Assembly: GCA_023664705.1 (NCBI GenBank) | Contig: JAMPFE010000006.1 | Location: 14,207-78,206 of the forward strand | Direction of reading: 5' to 3' | Length of the DNA: 64,000 bases | DNA from: Lachnospiraceae bacterium | Lineage (GTDB): Bacteria > Bacillota > Clostridia > Oscillospirales > Ruminococcaceae | In this document: one piece after another, positions 1 through 7,000 of the stretch | Numbering within the stretch: the stretch's first letter is position 1 | How the letters are laid out: the number at the start of each line of letters is the position of its first letter | The notes under the pieces: model-generated | Database searches by the model: none | Told to the model about the DNA's origin: nothing | What the model saw: the letters and a program-made list of their open reading frames with translations, nothing else | Translations under genes and position numbers: made by a program

Positions 1-1
1 T

Positions 2-268
2 TTCGCGCATTTTATAATGTTCAACGCCGTTTCGCGCTCCATCGCGAACGTGTCCTCTCCGCAAGCATCTCATGCCTATCCGTATACCATAGATTTCAAG
101 ATGGCGTGCCTTATCGTAAGAAAATATTACAGAATTTGCAACACCGCGCCGCCCGACGAGATGTATATCGAGATCGTATCTTACATAAATCCAGTTCGCG
201 AAGGCAGGAGGGATAAGCGCAGCATGCGCTCCAAGCCTGCCGTCTGGTTTGTTTACCGAGTAGCGTAA
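2..268 (+). pseudogene. C-terminal end of an IS4-like transposase, cut by the window edge
   Basis: The frame is already open at the window edge, so the listed ATG at 17 is probably internal. The visible 88 residues end in a basic segment with VREGRRDKRSMRSKP and then WFVYRVA, which resembles the extreme C-terminus of IS4-type DDE transposases (typical ending GR.D.R..K.K....YRVA). None of the catalytic DDE residues lie in the visible part. Whether the copy is intact to the left cannot be judged. Family assignment is from memory of the C-terminal pattern and is moderate only. Confidence 0.5.
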
Positions 269-369
269 AAATCAAAAAAACTGATAAATAAGGATTATTT
301 TTGACTGGCTTTCAACGGACGGTCTGTTTGCCGTGTTTGGAAATATTCGCGATATATATTATATATAAA

Positions 370-412
370 GAAAAACGCTCGTGGCGGTTGTGATACCGCT
401 GTGAGCGTTTTC
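370..412. terminator. Hairpin between the transposase tail and the DUF262 gene
   Basis: GAAAAACGCTC at 370-380 pairs with GAGCGTTTTC at 403-412, with a second nested arm GGCGG/CCGC-like pairing inside. A-rich sequence on the left and T-rich on the right would let it stop transcription from either side. The surrounding 269-500 gap holds no other feature I can support. Confidence 0.55.
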
Positions 413-500
413 CGTTTCTTAACTTAACGACAGTTGTTGCCGTTTGGGTTGTCAAGGCCTTATCTTAATGACATTGGAAAGAAAAGTGACGGTTATTTTT

Positions 501-1622
501 TTACGTTCCGCTTTTATCGTTATTACACGTCTTGCAAAGCATTTGCAGGTTATCGTCAATTGTACGTCCGCCCTTGCACCAAGGCGTAATATGATCGCCT
601 TGCATATCTTCGAATTCGAACTTCTGCCCGCAAATCGGACAAATACCGTTCTGCTTCTCGTATGCACGGCGCTTCTGAGAATCCGTAAACGACCTGATAG
701 ACAGCAGCCTCTCGTCATGCGCGGTTCTTTCAGAAAGCAAATACGGCACGATGCCGGCTTTCTTGGTAACGTCGTCGTCCATAAGCAACCGCTTCATATC
801 CGCTTCGAGCTCGTTCGTATTGTAGCTTTCGTTACGATACCTGTTATACAGCAAACCCCACTCCTGCGCGTCCGTAACGCCTTTGCGTTTCGACGGAAAA
901 TATCTCTTAGCCCAGTCGATAACAGATTGAAAATACAACCATAAGTCATTGGCATCCTTATCGTGCTGATGCGTCGCCATGTAAAGCTGTCCAGATGTCA
1001 GATTGTCACGATCCGCGATCCAGGCAAGAGCCTTTTCCAGATAGTCCTGCCGTATCGGATTGCCCTTGATATATCCGTCTGCCATCTGTCCCGCCACGCA
1101 GTTGCGCCCGCTGAAATAGATTTTCGCATCCGTGAGCCACGAGCCTGCGTAAGTCGCATTGAGTAGCTCCTGCGGCGTGAGGACTTCTCCCGCAATGTTG
1201 ATAATCTTGAACCACTTCAGCTTCTCCGCCTCGTCGCCGTCGCAAACGTAAATTGTCAGCTCATAATTCAGGATCTGATCCTTCTCGTCCTGCGTCAGGT
1301 TATGGAAGAACTTGTCGTTGCCGTTTATCTTGACGGGAAAATCGCCGTTCACGTACTGGGCGATAGAAATAGTCCGCTGCTGTCCGTCCAGGACTTCATA
1401 CGTATCGTCTCCGGTCTTAGACCAATACATCGTGTTCAACGGATAGCCTTTGCGCACCGTGTCGATGACGGCATCGCGCTGCTTGTCTTTGTAGATGAAC
1501 TCCCGCTGGTAGGCGGGGCGTATCTACAATTTACCGCCGTAGCCGATAACGCCATTGTCTCCGTTGTCGGTATAGCCGTTCGTGAGTTCCCTTACCATAA
1601 TAACGATAGGCTTAATGTCCAT
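501..1622 (-). pseudogene. DUF262-HNH nuclease gene interrupted by an amber codon
   Basis: A ribosome site (GAGAGG) precedes ATG at 1622, and the reading frame runs MDIKPIVIMVRELTNG... to a TAG at 1524-1526, then continues without a break as IRPAYQREFIYKDKQRD to a TAA at 501. Both halves are typical DUF262: the nucleotide-binding DGQQRT motif lies just after the break. The C-terminal 60 residues are an HNH nuclease with two Cys pairs (CPICG and CKTCN) and DHITPWCKGG between them. DUF262 plus HNH occurs in GmrSD-like and other modification-dependent restriction enzymes. If the stop is real, translation could only restart at GTG 1457, which would lose the N-terminal part of the DUF262 domain. 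The full-length product would be 373 residues. It lies 3 nt after the split gene upstream. Confidence 0.75.
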
Positions 1623-1625
1623 AAA

Positions 1626-1899
1626 TTAACCTCTCTTTCGCGATAAATTACGCAATTTATTATTATATTTAATGCTATCGACGGCAAATGACCGTATACT
1701 CGCATCATGCATATTTATTTCAAGAAGCAATGCATCGGAAATGCCATATACGAACACCTTGTCATAGCCATACCGCTCCTTGTTGTCGAGCAAACATTGT
1801 TGCTGTTTTTTATACAACGAATTTGCCAAATCGATATGCTTATTAAAAGTATAAAACGCTGACTCAGTCATTTCAACAAGCGAAAATATAAACAAATTC
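1626..1899 (-). pseudogene. 3' part of an unknown gene split by IS30
   Basis: The frame entering from the IS30 end reads NLFIFSLVEMTESAFYTF and continues for about 90 residues to a TAA at 1626, 3 nt before the DUF262 start codon. Its first four residues (NLFI) repeat the last four residues of the fragment on the other side of the element, in the same frame, because the 12-bp direct repeat is coding. Joining the halves through one repeat copy gives an uninterrupted protein of about 155 residues. I do not recognise the family; the sequence is mildly basic at its end (KLRNLSRKRG) and has no obvious membrane segment. Gene order suggests it was co-transcribed with the DUF262-HNH gene. Confidence 0.6.
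1888..1899. repeat. Left copy of 12-bp target duplication of IS30 element
   Basis: ATAAACAAATTC is present at 1888-1899 and again at 3411-3422, directly abutting the element. Such a long duplication is not usual for IS30, which commonly makes short ones, though some relatives make long ones. Confidence 0.7.
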
Positions 1900-1900
1900 T

Positions 1901-1926
1901 TCAAATGCAAAAGTAAATGCAACGCT
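1901..1926. repeat. Left terminal inverted repeat of IS30 element
   Basis: Begins TCAAATGCAAAAGTAAATGC and is matched in inverse orientation at 3383-3408. Confidence 0.8.
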
Positions 1927-1970
1927 CAATTTCATAATATGCAAAGGTGGAGCGCTATTACGAAATGATA

Positions 1971-3254
1971 TTATTTTTTGAGCAGTGACGGACGCAGAAT
2001 AACATCATCGGGCGGAATTTTCTTTAATCCAAGAAGCTTTGGAAGCTTGCGACCGAGAAGCTGTTTTGCCGCGTCGAACGGACACGCTCCGTTTAAGCTG
2101 TCACGGGACAAACTGTTAATATGATTCATCATAAGCGTAATATCCTCTTGTGTAAAATTGTCCATCGATGTACCTTTGGGAATAACCTGACGAATATATT
2201 CGTGACTGCGTTCAACATGCGGCTTTTGCCACGAAGCCATTGGGTCACAATAGAAAATTCTCGTGCGTTGTGAACCGTAAGACGTGTGTTCAAGCGATTC
2301 GGGGTCTTTAAATTCTCCGCCGTTATCGGTAAGAATGACCGGGAACAATCGCTCGAAAATTTCCGGACTCAGTTTATCGCCGAGATAATCGAATACCTGT
2401 TGAACACACCTTTGAGACGCACTGTCAATGAGAAATGCGAGCATAAAGTCATACCTAACAAAATTCATTGTGAGAAGGCATTTGCCTTTTTCGCGGCAGC
2501 CTTTAACGGTATCCATTTCCACAACGTTCAAATCGGGACTTTGCTTTATAAAGGCTTGGAAATCCTCATAGGTACGCCCTTGACGATATTTGTACGGCGC
2601 AGGCTCGGCGCGCTTTTTTCTTCGCTTTTTATAGCGAACTTTACGCGGCAGATCAATGTTCCGCACATCGAAAACGCACTTGTCTATGTAATCGTAGAGT
2701 GTTCTTCGCGCAACGCGGATCTCGCCCGAATGATTGGCGTAAATGTGATTTAACGATTGTCCGTTGAGAATAAGCGGAGTGATCAGAGCGTTTAATGCCG
2801 CTATTTCGTCGTTTGAAATATGCAGACTGCTTCTCGCTTCGGACAATCGTTTGCGGCTTTTTGCGTCAGCCTTGTGCGCGGAATAAATCGCGCGTTCTTT
2901 GGAGCAGAAATTTCGGTTTTCACAAGAATTACAGACATACGGAGCACCGTCAAGCCTGCTGCAATGTAACGGCTTGAAATCCTTGCAAATAGCGTGACAA
3001 TCAAATCCATCGCGACAATTATTGCAAGGGTCAAAGCAGGTCGAATTGCCGCAAATTTTTCGTTTAAGACATCCGTAAGAATTTGCGCAATTGGTTTTTG
3101 ACGAGGTTACGAATATACGATTGTTTCGCACCTCGCGCATTACGGTTGACGGACTGCAATTAAGACTTTCTGCTATTTCGCGAAAGCTTTGCTCAAGTGC
3201 AAGTCCCTTTTCGATCATGCATCTGTCGGTTAAATCAAGATGTTTTCGGCTCAT
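1971..3254 (-). CDS. IS30-family transposase
   Basis: A 427-residue transposase. The start is placed at ATG 3254 because AAAAGGAGG lies five bases upstream; the longer frame back to 3392 runs through the terminal repeat. The N-terminus (MSRKHLDLTDRCMIEKGL... SPSTVMREVRNNR) is the IS30 helix-turn-helix. A Cys-rich stretch (about ten Cys between residues 55 and 120) looks like a zinc-binding insert, common in this Clostridial branch of IS30. The DDE catalytic triad is visible in VVEMDTVKG, ILTDNGGEF and KPHVERSHEYIR. It cuts and joins DNA at the element's inverted repeats. No frameshift or stop is seen, so it may be active. Confidence 0.93.
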   Translation of the reverse strand: MSRKHLDLTDRCMIEKGLALEQSFREIAESLNCSPSTVMREVRNNRIFVTSSKTNCANSYGCLKRKICGNSTCFDPCNNCRDGFDCHAICKDFKPLHCSRLDGAPYVCNSCENRNFCSKERAIYSAHKADAKSRKRLSEARSSLHISNDEIAALNALITPLILNGQSLNHIYANHSGEIRVARRTLYDYIDKCVFDVRNIDLPRKVRYKKRRKKRAEPAPYKYRQGRTYEDFQAFIKQSPDLNVVEMDTVKGCREKGKCLLTMNFVRYDFMLAFLIDSASQRCVQQVFDYLGDKLSPEIFERLFPVILTDNGGEFKDPESLEHTSYGSQRTRIFYCDPMASWQKPHVERSHEYIRQVIPKGTSMDNFTQEDITLMMNHINSLSRDSLNGACPFDAAKQLLGRKLPKLLGLKKIPPDDVILRPSLLKK

Positions 3255-3382
3255 AATTTTCCTCCTTTTCATCGCTTTGCCGAGTCCATCTTTTATTTTA
3301 CATCTTGTGCGGTCTTTATTGCAACACTTTGAATACCTAATCTTTGCCTTTGTGCAGAGGTAAACGCAACGTTTTTCATAAA

Positions 3383-3408
3383 AGTGTTGCATTTACTTCT
3401 GCATTTGA
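3383..3408. repeat. Right terminal inverted repeat of IS30 element
   Basis: Inverse of 1901-1926; the transposase reading frame points away from this end. Confidence 0.8.
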
Positions 3409-3410
3409 CG

Positions 3411-3616
3411 ATAAACAAATTCATCTCTGGCTTTATATCATAATTTCCGGAATTTAAAGCCTTAAGCTTTTTGCATAATGCGTTTAACAACAATTCCTTA
3501 CGGGTATTATATAAATCACCTGAAATTATACTATAGACCATACAATACATACCATCATTACAAGCTAAAGATCTTACTGTCATATCAAGCATGCTTTTAT
3601 TTCCCGCCGAGTACAA
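3411..3616 (-). pseudogene. 5' part of the unknown gene split by IS30
   Basis: Frame from TTG 3616 (or ATG 3589) reading SMLDMTVRSLACNDGMY... IKPEMNLFI up to the 12-bp direct repeat at 3411-3422, where it joins the other half at 1899. The true start is uncertain: the frame overlaps the last codons of the cysteine desulfurase stub by 20 nt, and no convincing ribosome site is seen. This suggests that a deletion fused the two genes and removed the real N-terminus. Function unknown. Confidence 0.5.
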
Positions 3617-3854
3617 ATCCCTTTATTGCCCAATTATCGCTCTCTGTGCCGCCGGAAGTGAAAAAGATCTCCTCCGGCAAGGAATTTATACACCCGGCAA
3701 TTCTTTCGCGAGCCTCTTTTATCGCTTGTTTAGCCTTTCTTGAAAATGAATACGGCTGTGATGGATTTGAATAGTCCTCAAGCAGAAATGGCTTCATCGC
3801 CTCAAAGGCTTCGGGATCGAGCTTCGCGGTAGCAGCATTATCGGCATAAATCAT
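3597..3854 (-). pseudogene. N-terminal stub of a cysteine desulfurase
   Basis: Eighty-five residues match the N-terminus of class-V aminotransferase-type cysteine desulfurases (IscS/NifS/DndA/SspA): MIYADNAATAKLDPEAFEAM, NPSQPYSFSRKAKQAI and FFTSGGTESDNWAIKG. Full-length enzymes are about 380-400 residues; the pyridoxal-phosphate lysine and the catalytic cysteine lie in the missing part, so the stub cannot work. It starts at ATG 3854 with GAGGTGAG upstream, and its ribosome site overlaps the TGA of a preceding frame. The neighbourhood (DUF262-HNH gene downstream) raises the possibility that it served DNA phosphorothioation rather than Fe-S or tRNA sulfur supply; this is inference. Confidence 0.75.
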
Positions 3855-3863
3855 ATTCTCACC

Positions 3864-3925
3864 TCACGAGAAAAGGGCGCAGCCGTCGTTTTTAAATTCC
3901 TCAATTTTATCACAAATATCCTGCT
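3864..3925 (-). pseudogene. Last codons of a gene upstream of the desulfurase
   Basis: An open frame reads DICDKIEEFKNDGCALFS and stops with TGA at 3866-3864, where the stop overlaps the ribosome site of the desulfurase stub. This is the usual layout of a tightly coupled operon. The rest is lost at the junction with the recombinase fragment near 3925. Too little is left to name. Confidence 0.35.
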
Positions 3926-4321
3926 TTGAAACATTTTATACGGACAGTTGTTCTGCGGGAATTGGTTTTAGGCGAGCTGAACAAGTTGCTCGAAGCTGCT
4001 CACGCGAATGAAGACGCATTTGTAAATTCCGTAATGGAAAACGCTTCGGCAGCGCAGGCTAAAGAGATCAAAAAGGCGAGGAAAATGTTAGCGCAGTCCA
4101 AGCGGCGAGTCGAAGATTTGGACAAACTTTTCTCACGTCTTTACGAGGATAACGTGCTGGGTAAAATCTCCGATGAACGTTTCACGCAGATGTCCGCGAA
4201 TTACGACAGCGAACAGAAACAGCTTAAACAAACGGCTCCCGAACTCCAAAAATTTATCGAGGAAACCAAGCAGAAAAACGCCAACGTTTCTGATTTTATA
4301 AAGCTCGTCCGCAAATACACC
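3926..4321 (+). pseudogene. Large serine recombinase, C-terminal region (first fragment)
   Basis: From HFIRTVVLRELVLGELNKLL onward this matches the region after the zinc ribbon of large serine recombinases: a long coiled coil (KKARKMLAQSKRRVEDLDKL, LYEDNVLGKISDERF) leading to FIKLVRKYT, the start of the DUF4368 domain. The catalytic resolvase domain, the recombinase domain and most of the zinc ribbon are missing upstream. The frame continues into the IS110 element for 20 artificial codons before a stop. The fragment resumes exactly at 5825. Such recombinases move conjugative and phage-like elements, so this is the tail of a lost mobile element. Confidence 0.85.
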
Positions 4322-4324
4322 TTG

Positions 4325-4330
4325 TATAAT
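4325..4330 (+). promoter_or_regulatory. -10 half of the IS110 circle-junction promoter
   Basis: TATAAT lies 3 nt inside the left end. The host sequence upstream offers no -35. The right end carries TTGACT (5805-5810); in a closed circle joined at the CT core the spacing is 14 + 3 = 17 bp. Confidence 0.7.
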
Positions 4331-4336
4331 ATAGAT

Positions 4337-4518
4337 ATCCCCAAGGGTGATATAATAAAAACAGCACGCGGACTTTTTTAAGTACCGGCAGCACGACTGC
4401 TATCTGTAGAGTAGAGCCGCGGTTTTATTGAAAACATTGATAGTTGGATAAATCATGAATTTTCTTTTCAAGCAAGGCTATGTCCAATAAAACAGCGCGG
4501 AGCAAAGCGTGCAATTAC
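4337..4518 (+). ncRNA. Probable IS110 bridge RNA
   Basis: The span between the junction promoter and the transposase ribosome site is about 180 nt and has no reading frame of its own. It can fold into stem-loops, for example ACCGGC near 4384 with GCCGCGGT near 4417. The octamer ATAGTTGG at 4440-4447 repeats the right-end sequence at 5815-5822 next to the core, as a donor guide should. TGTAG at 4405-4409 is the complement of CTACA at the target core, a possible right target guide. Length and position match the bridge RNA of IS621. Inference from position and these short matches. Confidence 0.5.
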
Positions 4519-5697
4519 AAGGAGGAATACACGATTATTTACATTGGCATTGACACCGCAAAGGAAAAGCATTTCGCCGTCGTCACAGACAGCGGGCAGA
4601 ACGTTCTTCACGAGCCGTTCGGCTTTGAAAACAACATGCGCGGTTTTTCAAAACTTGAAGCAGTCATTGAAAAATTCAAGGACAGCGAGACCGTGATCGG
4701 AATGGAATCCACCGCGCATTACGCTCAAACGCTTATCACGTTTTTGATGCAGCGCAAATATACGGTTTCGCTTATCAACCCGCTTCAAACAGCGGTTCTG
4801 CGCAAGGCGGCTATTCGTCACACCAAAACCGACCGCACCGATACTAAATTGATCGTCAAATCTATGATAGTAAACGGTTATCGTACGCTGACCGAATGCG
4901 ATGTGCGGCTGCTTCAATTAAAGCACTTGGAGCGTTTTCGCAGCAAGCTGAAAAAATCGGTCACACAGCAAAAAATACGGCTTCGCGCAGTAATGGATGT
5001 AATATTTCCGGAGTTTCAATATTTCTTCGCGTCCGGGTTACATATTCATACGAGCTACGAAATTTTAAAGCTGTACACATCTCCGGATGAGATCGCCGAT
5101 CTGCATCTTACACGTCTTGCAAATCTTATCCGGAAAGCTTCAAACAACGCGTTTGACAAAGAAACCGCTGTCAAACTTAGGGAACTTTCAAAAAACTCGG
5201 TGGGAATAAACGATCCGGTTTTGTGCCTCGAAGTCAAACAGCTGATAGCCCAAATTGAGCTGCTCGAACAGCAGTGCGCGGATATTGAGGAAAAAATTTC
5301 GGGAATATTGGCGGATATTGATTCCCCAATAAAAACTATTCCCCGCATTGGCGATAACAATGCAGCCGCAATCATAAGCGAATTCGGCGATCTCAGCCGC
5401 TTTGATTCTCCCGATCAATTAACGGCGTTTGCCGGGCTTGACCCAACGGTCAATCAATCCGGCAAATTCAACGCGTCGGGAACGCGAATGTCCAAGCGAG
5501 GCTCAAAATACATGCGTTCGGCGCTGATAAATGCCGCATTTCAGCTTCTGAAAGTCAATTTGACGTTCAAAAATTACTACGACAAGAAGCGTTCCGAAGG
5601 CAAGAATCACTGCAATGCCTTGGGGCATACGGCACATAAACTCGTCCGAATAATTTTCCATATCGTCAAAAACAATGAGGCGTTCTCGCTGCCGTAA
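4480..5697 (+). CDS. IS110-family transposase (DEDD recombinase)
   Basis: The N-terminal RuvC-like DEDD domain shows YIGIDTAKEKHFAVV, VIGMESTAHY and KTDRTDTKLI; the C-terminal Transposase_20 domain shows IPRIGDNNAAAIISEFGD and ASGTRMSKRGSKYMR, which holds the serine nucleophile. In IS110 elements this enzyme works with a bridge RNA to pair donor and target. Two starts are possible: ATG at 4480 (405 residues, no good ribosome site), or a non-AUG ATT at 4534 eight bases after AAGGAGG (387 residues), which would begin at the conserved IYIGID motif. The second agrees better with the family N-terminus. Confidence 0.93.
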   Translation: MSNKTARSKACNYKEEYTIIYIGIDTAKEKHFAVVTDSGQNVLHEPFGFENNMRGFSKLEAVIEKFKDSETVIGMESTAHYAQTLITFLMQRKYTVSLINPLQTAVLRKAAIRHTKTDRTDTKLIVKSMIVNGYRTLTECDVRLLQLKHLERFRSKLKKSVTQQKIRLRAVMDVIFPEFQYFFASGLHIHTSYEILKLYTSPDEIADLHLTRLANLIRKASNNAFDKETAVKLRELSKNSVGINDPVLCLEVKQLIAQIELLEQQCADIEEKISGILADIDSPIKTIPRIGDNNAAAIISEFGDLSRFDSPDQLTAFAGLDPTVNQSGKFNASGTRMSKRGSKYMRSALINAAFQLLKVNLTFKNYYDKKRSEGKNHCNALGHTAHKLVRIIFHIVKNNEAFSLP

Positions 5698-5804
5698 TTG
5701 CGCCGAAAAATTAGCGCACAAAACCAATCAAGCGCCCTTGGGACGTTGGCGTTAGCATTGACTTCTTTCCGAATATAAAATTTGAAAATTTTTTATTTTG
5801 GTAC

Positions 5805-5810
5805 TTGACT
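5805..5810 (+). promoter_or_regulatory. -35 half of the IS110 circle-junction promoter
   Basis: TTGACT, 14 nt before the right core dinucleotide. It is useless in the inserted state because it points out of the element into the recombinase gene, but pairs with TATAAT at 4325 in the circular form. Confidence 0.65.
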
Positions 5811-5824
5811 TTTCATAGTTGGTC

Positions 5825-6007
5825 TACATAAACGAGCTTACTCCCGAAATTATGCACGAGTTAGTTGAACGGATAGTCGTTCACGCGCCCGATAAATCGA
5901 ACGAGCATAGACAGCAAAAAGTCGAGATCTATTTCCGCTTCAACGTAGCAAGCGCAGAGGCTACCCTCAACCGCAAAGACTATGACAAGAGAAAAAAGGC
6001 TGCGTAG
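5825..6007 (+). pseudogene. Large serine recombinase, C-terminal end (second fragment)
   Basis: Continues the fragment ending at 4321 in the same frame: YINELTPEIMHELVERIVVH, then DKSNEHRQQKVEIYFRFNVA and a basic tail to TAG at 6007. This is the end of the DUF4368 domain. The join with the upstream fragment is exact once the IS110 element is removed. Confidence 0.85.
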
Positions 6008-6110
6008 GCTTCTGCGCAACCTTCTCCCAAAATCGGAAATACTTCTTTACCGCACCCACGCTAAGGCGTGCTGCCGCGGCAGCTTCTGCCTTTCGCATTT
6101 CGTCTCATAG

Positions 6111-6143
6111 AAAATCGGTGTCAAGCGTTTTCGCTCGACACCG
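6111..6143 (-). terminator. Hairpin after the NlpC/P60-like gene
   Basis: CGGTGTC (6116-6122) pairs with GACACCG (6137-6143), and GCG-TTTT-CGC closes the top. Read leftward it is followed by ATTTT. The 6008-6193 gap also holds two similar 19-base stretches (near 6046 and 6142, CGAAATACTTCTATACCG and a variant). No gene is seen in it. Confidence 0.5.
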
Positions 6144-6193
6144 AAATACTTCTATACCGAACGCGCCTTAAAAAGCGGCGCTTTATCTGTCAA

Positions 6194-6823
6194 CTAAGTC
6201 AAGCTCACCCCTCCGAAGAAGTTGGCGCGGTAGTAGTCGGTTGTTATGTCGACCTCTTTCACCAGCGTATCGGGCATAAGGCAGGCTATCATTTTCCCGT
6301 CTCCGACGTAAATACCGCCGAAGTTCGCCTCGCCGCTGCCCTCGTTGCTGAAGAACACCAGATCGCCCTCCTTGATGCTGTCGTAATCGAGGCGCGTTCC
6401 CATGCGCGACTGCGCCTCGGTCTGCCTCGGACAGGTGATGTAACCGTTTTCACGAAGAACATAGTAAATAAATCCCGAGTTGTCAAAGCCGTCGGGGTCG
6501 CTGCCGTTCTCCATAAACGGCACCCCGATAAGGGAATTTGCCGTCGCGATTATCCCCAGCGCCTCGTTCGCGGTATCCGAGCTCTCCTCCGAGGAGCTGT
6601 CCGACGGCTCGGACGAGCTCGCCGCGCTCTCCGAGGAGGACTCGCTGTACGGCGGCTCCGAGGTCTCGGAGGACGACGAGATCACCGTCGACCGGCTGAA
6701 GTCGTCCGAGCTTACATCGGAAGGCTCGCTGCCGCCGTTCAGAACGCTTGCCAAGATCACTGCGACTATAACGCCGAGCGCAACGATGCTCACGCCCGCG
6801 ATTATCAAAATGTTATTCTTCAT
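6194..6823 (-). CDS. Membrane-anchored NlpC/P60-like protein lacking catalytic residues
   Basis: Residues 5-29 form one hydrophobic membrane segment; residues 32-85 are a Ser/Glu/Asp-rich linker that would cross the wall; residues 86-209 are an NlpC/P60 fold (GVPFMENGSDPDGFDNSGF, EGDLVFFS, GGIYVGDGKMIA). In active peptidoglycan endopeptidases the sequence is DCSG with Cys as nucleophile, HVGIYVG with the catalytic His, and a third polar residue (usually His) after KMI. Here they are Asn115, Phe168 and Ala180. The domain is complete otherwise, so the protein probably binds wall peptides without cutting them. Monocistronic with its own promoter. Confidence 0.8.
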   Translation of the reverse strand: MKNNILIIAGVSIVALGVIVAVILASVLNGGSEPSDVSSDDFSRSTVISSSSETSEPPYSESSSESAASSSEPSDSSSEESSDTANEALGIIATANSLIGVPFMENGSDPDGFDNSGFIYYVLRENGYITCPRQTEAQSRMGTRLDYDSIKEGDLVFFSNEGSGEANFGGIYVGDGKMIACLMPDTLVKEVDITTDYYRANFFGGVSLT

Positions 6824-6860
6824 CAGCTGTCCTCATCCCGTAATTTAAACTTATACTGTA

Positions 6861-6889
6861 ATTATACACCGTCCGCGGGAAAAACGCAA
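6861..6889 (-). promoter_or_regulatory. Sigma-A promoter of the NlpC/P60-like gene
   Basis: Minus strand TTGCGT (6889-6884), 17-bp spacer, TATAAT (6866-6861), about 40 nt before ATG 6823. Confidence 0.7.
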
Positions 6890-7000
6890 CCGCATATCGA
6901 CCGCATAAAACGCGCGCCTTTGCCGCGTTTTGTCTCGATCCGCCCCTTTTCCCGCAAAGCTTTGTCAATACTGCGCGAATTTTTGGAAAAATATGGAATA

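Larger units (their letters stand above)
1900..3410 (-). mobile_element. Complete IS30-family insertion sequence
   Basis: The element is about 1.51 kb. Imperfect terminal inverted repeats run from 1901 to 1926 and from 3383 to 3408; by eye only about two of 26 positions differ. A single transposase gene fills it. It is bordered by the 12-bp direct repeat ATAAACAAATTC. Because removal of the element plus one repeat copy restores an open reading frame in the flanking gene, the boundaries are well supported and the insertion is probably recent. Confidence 0.85.
4321..5824 (+). mobile_element. IS110-family element inserted in the recombinase gene
   Basis: About 1.50 kb. Both edges carry the dinucleotide CT (4321-4322 and 5824-5825). 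Deleting the element at these dinucleotides rejoins CGC AAA TAC ACC with TAC ATA AAC GAG and restores RKYTYINELTPE, the normal serine recombinase sequence. No terminal inverted repeats are seen, as expected of the family. The left non-coding end is about 160-200 nt, the layout of the IS110 group that carries its bridge RNA on the left. Confidence 0.85.

Noticed and set aside
501..1622. Programmed readthrough or reassigned TAG in the DUF262 gene
   Set aside because: No suppressor tRNA or stimulating structure seen, and TAG ends normal genes here; simple inactivation is more likely.
3255..3392. Longer start for the IS30 transposase
   Set aside because: It runs through the terminal inverted repeat and lies before the ribosome site.
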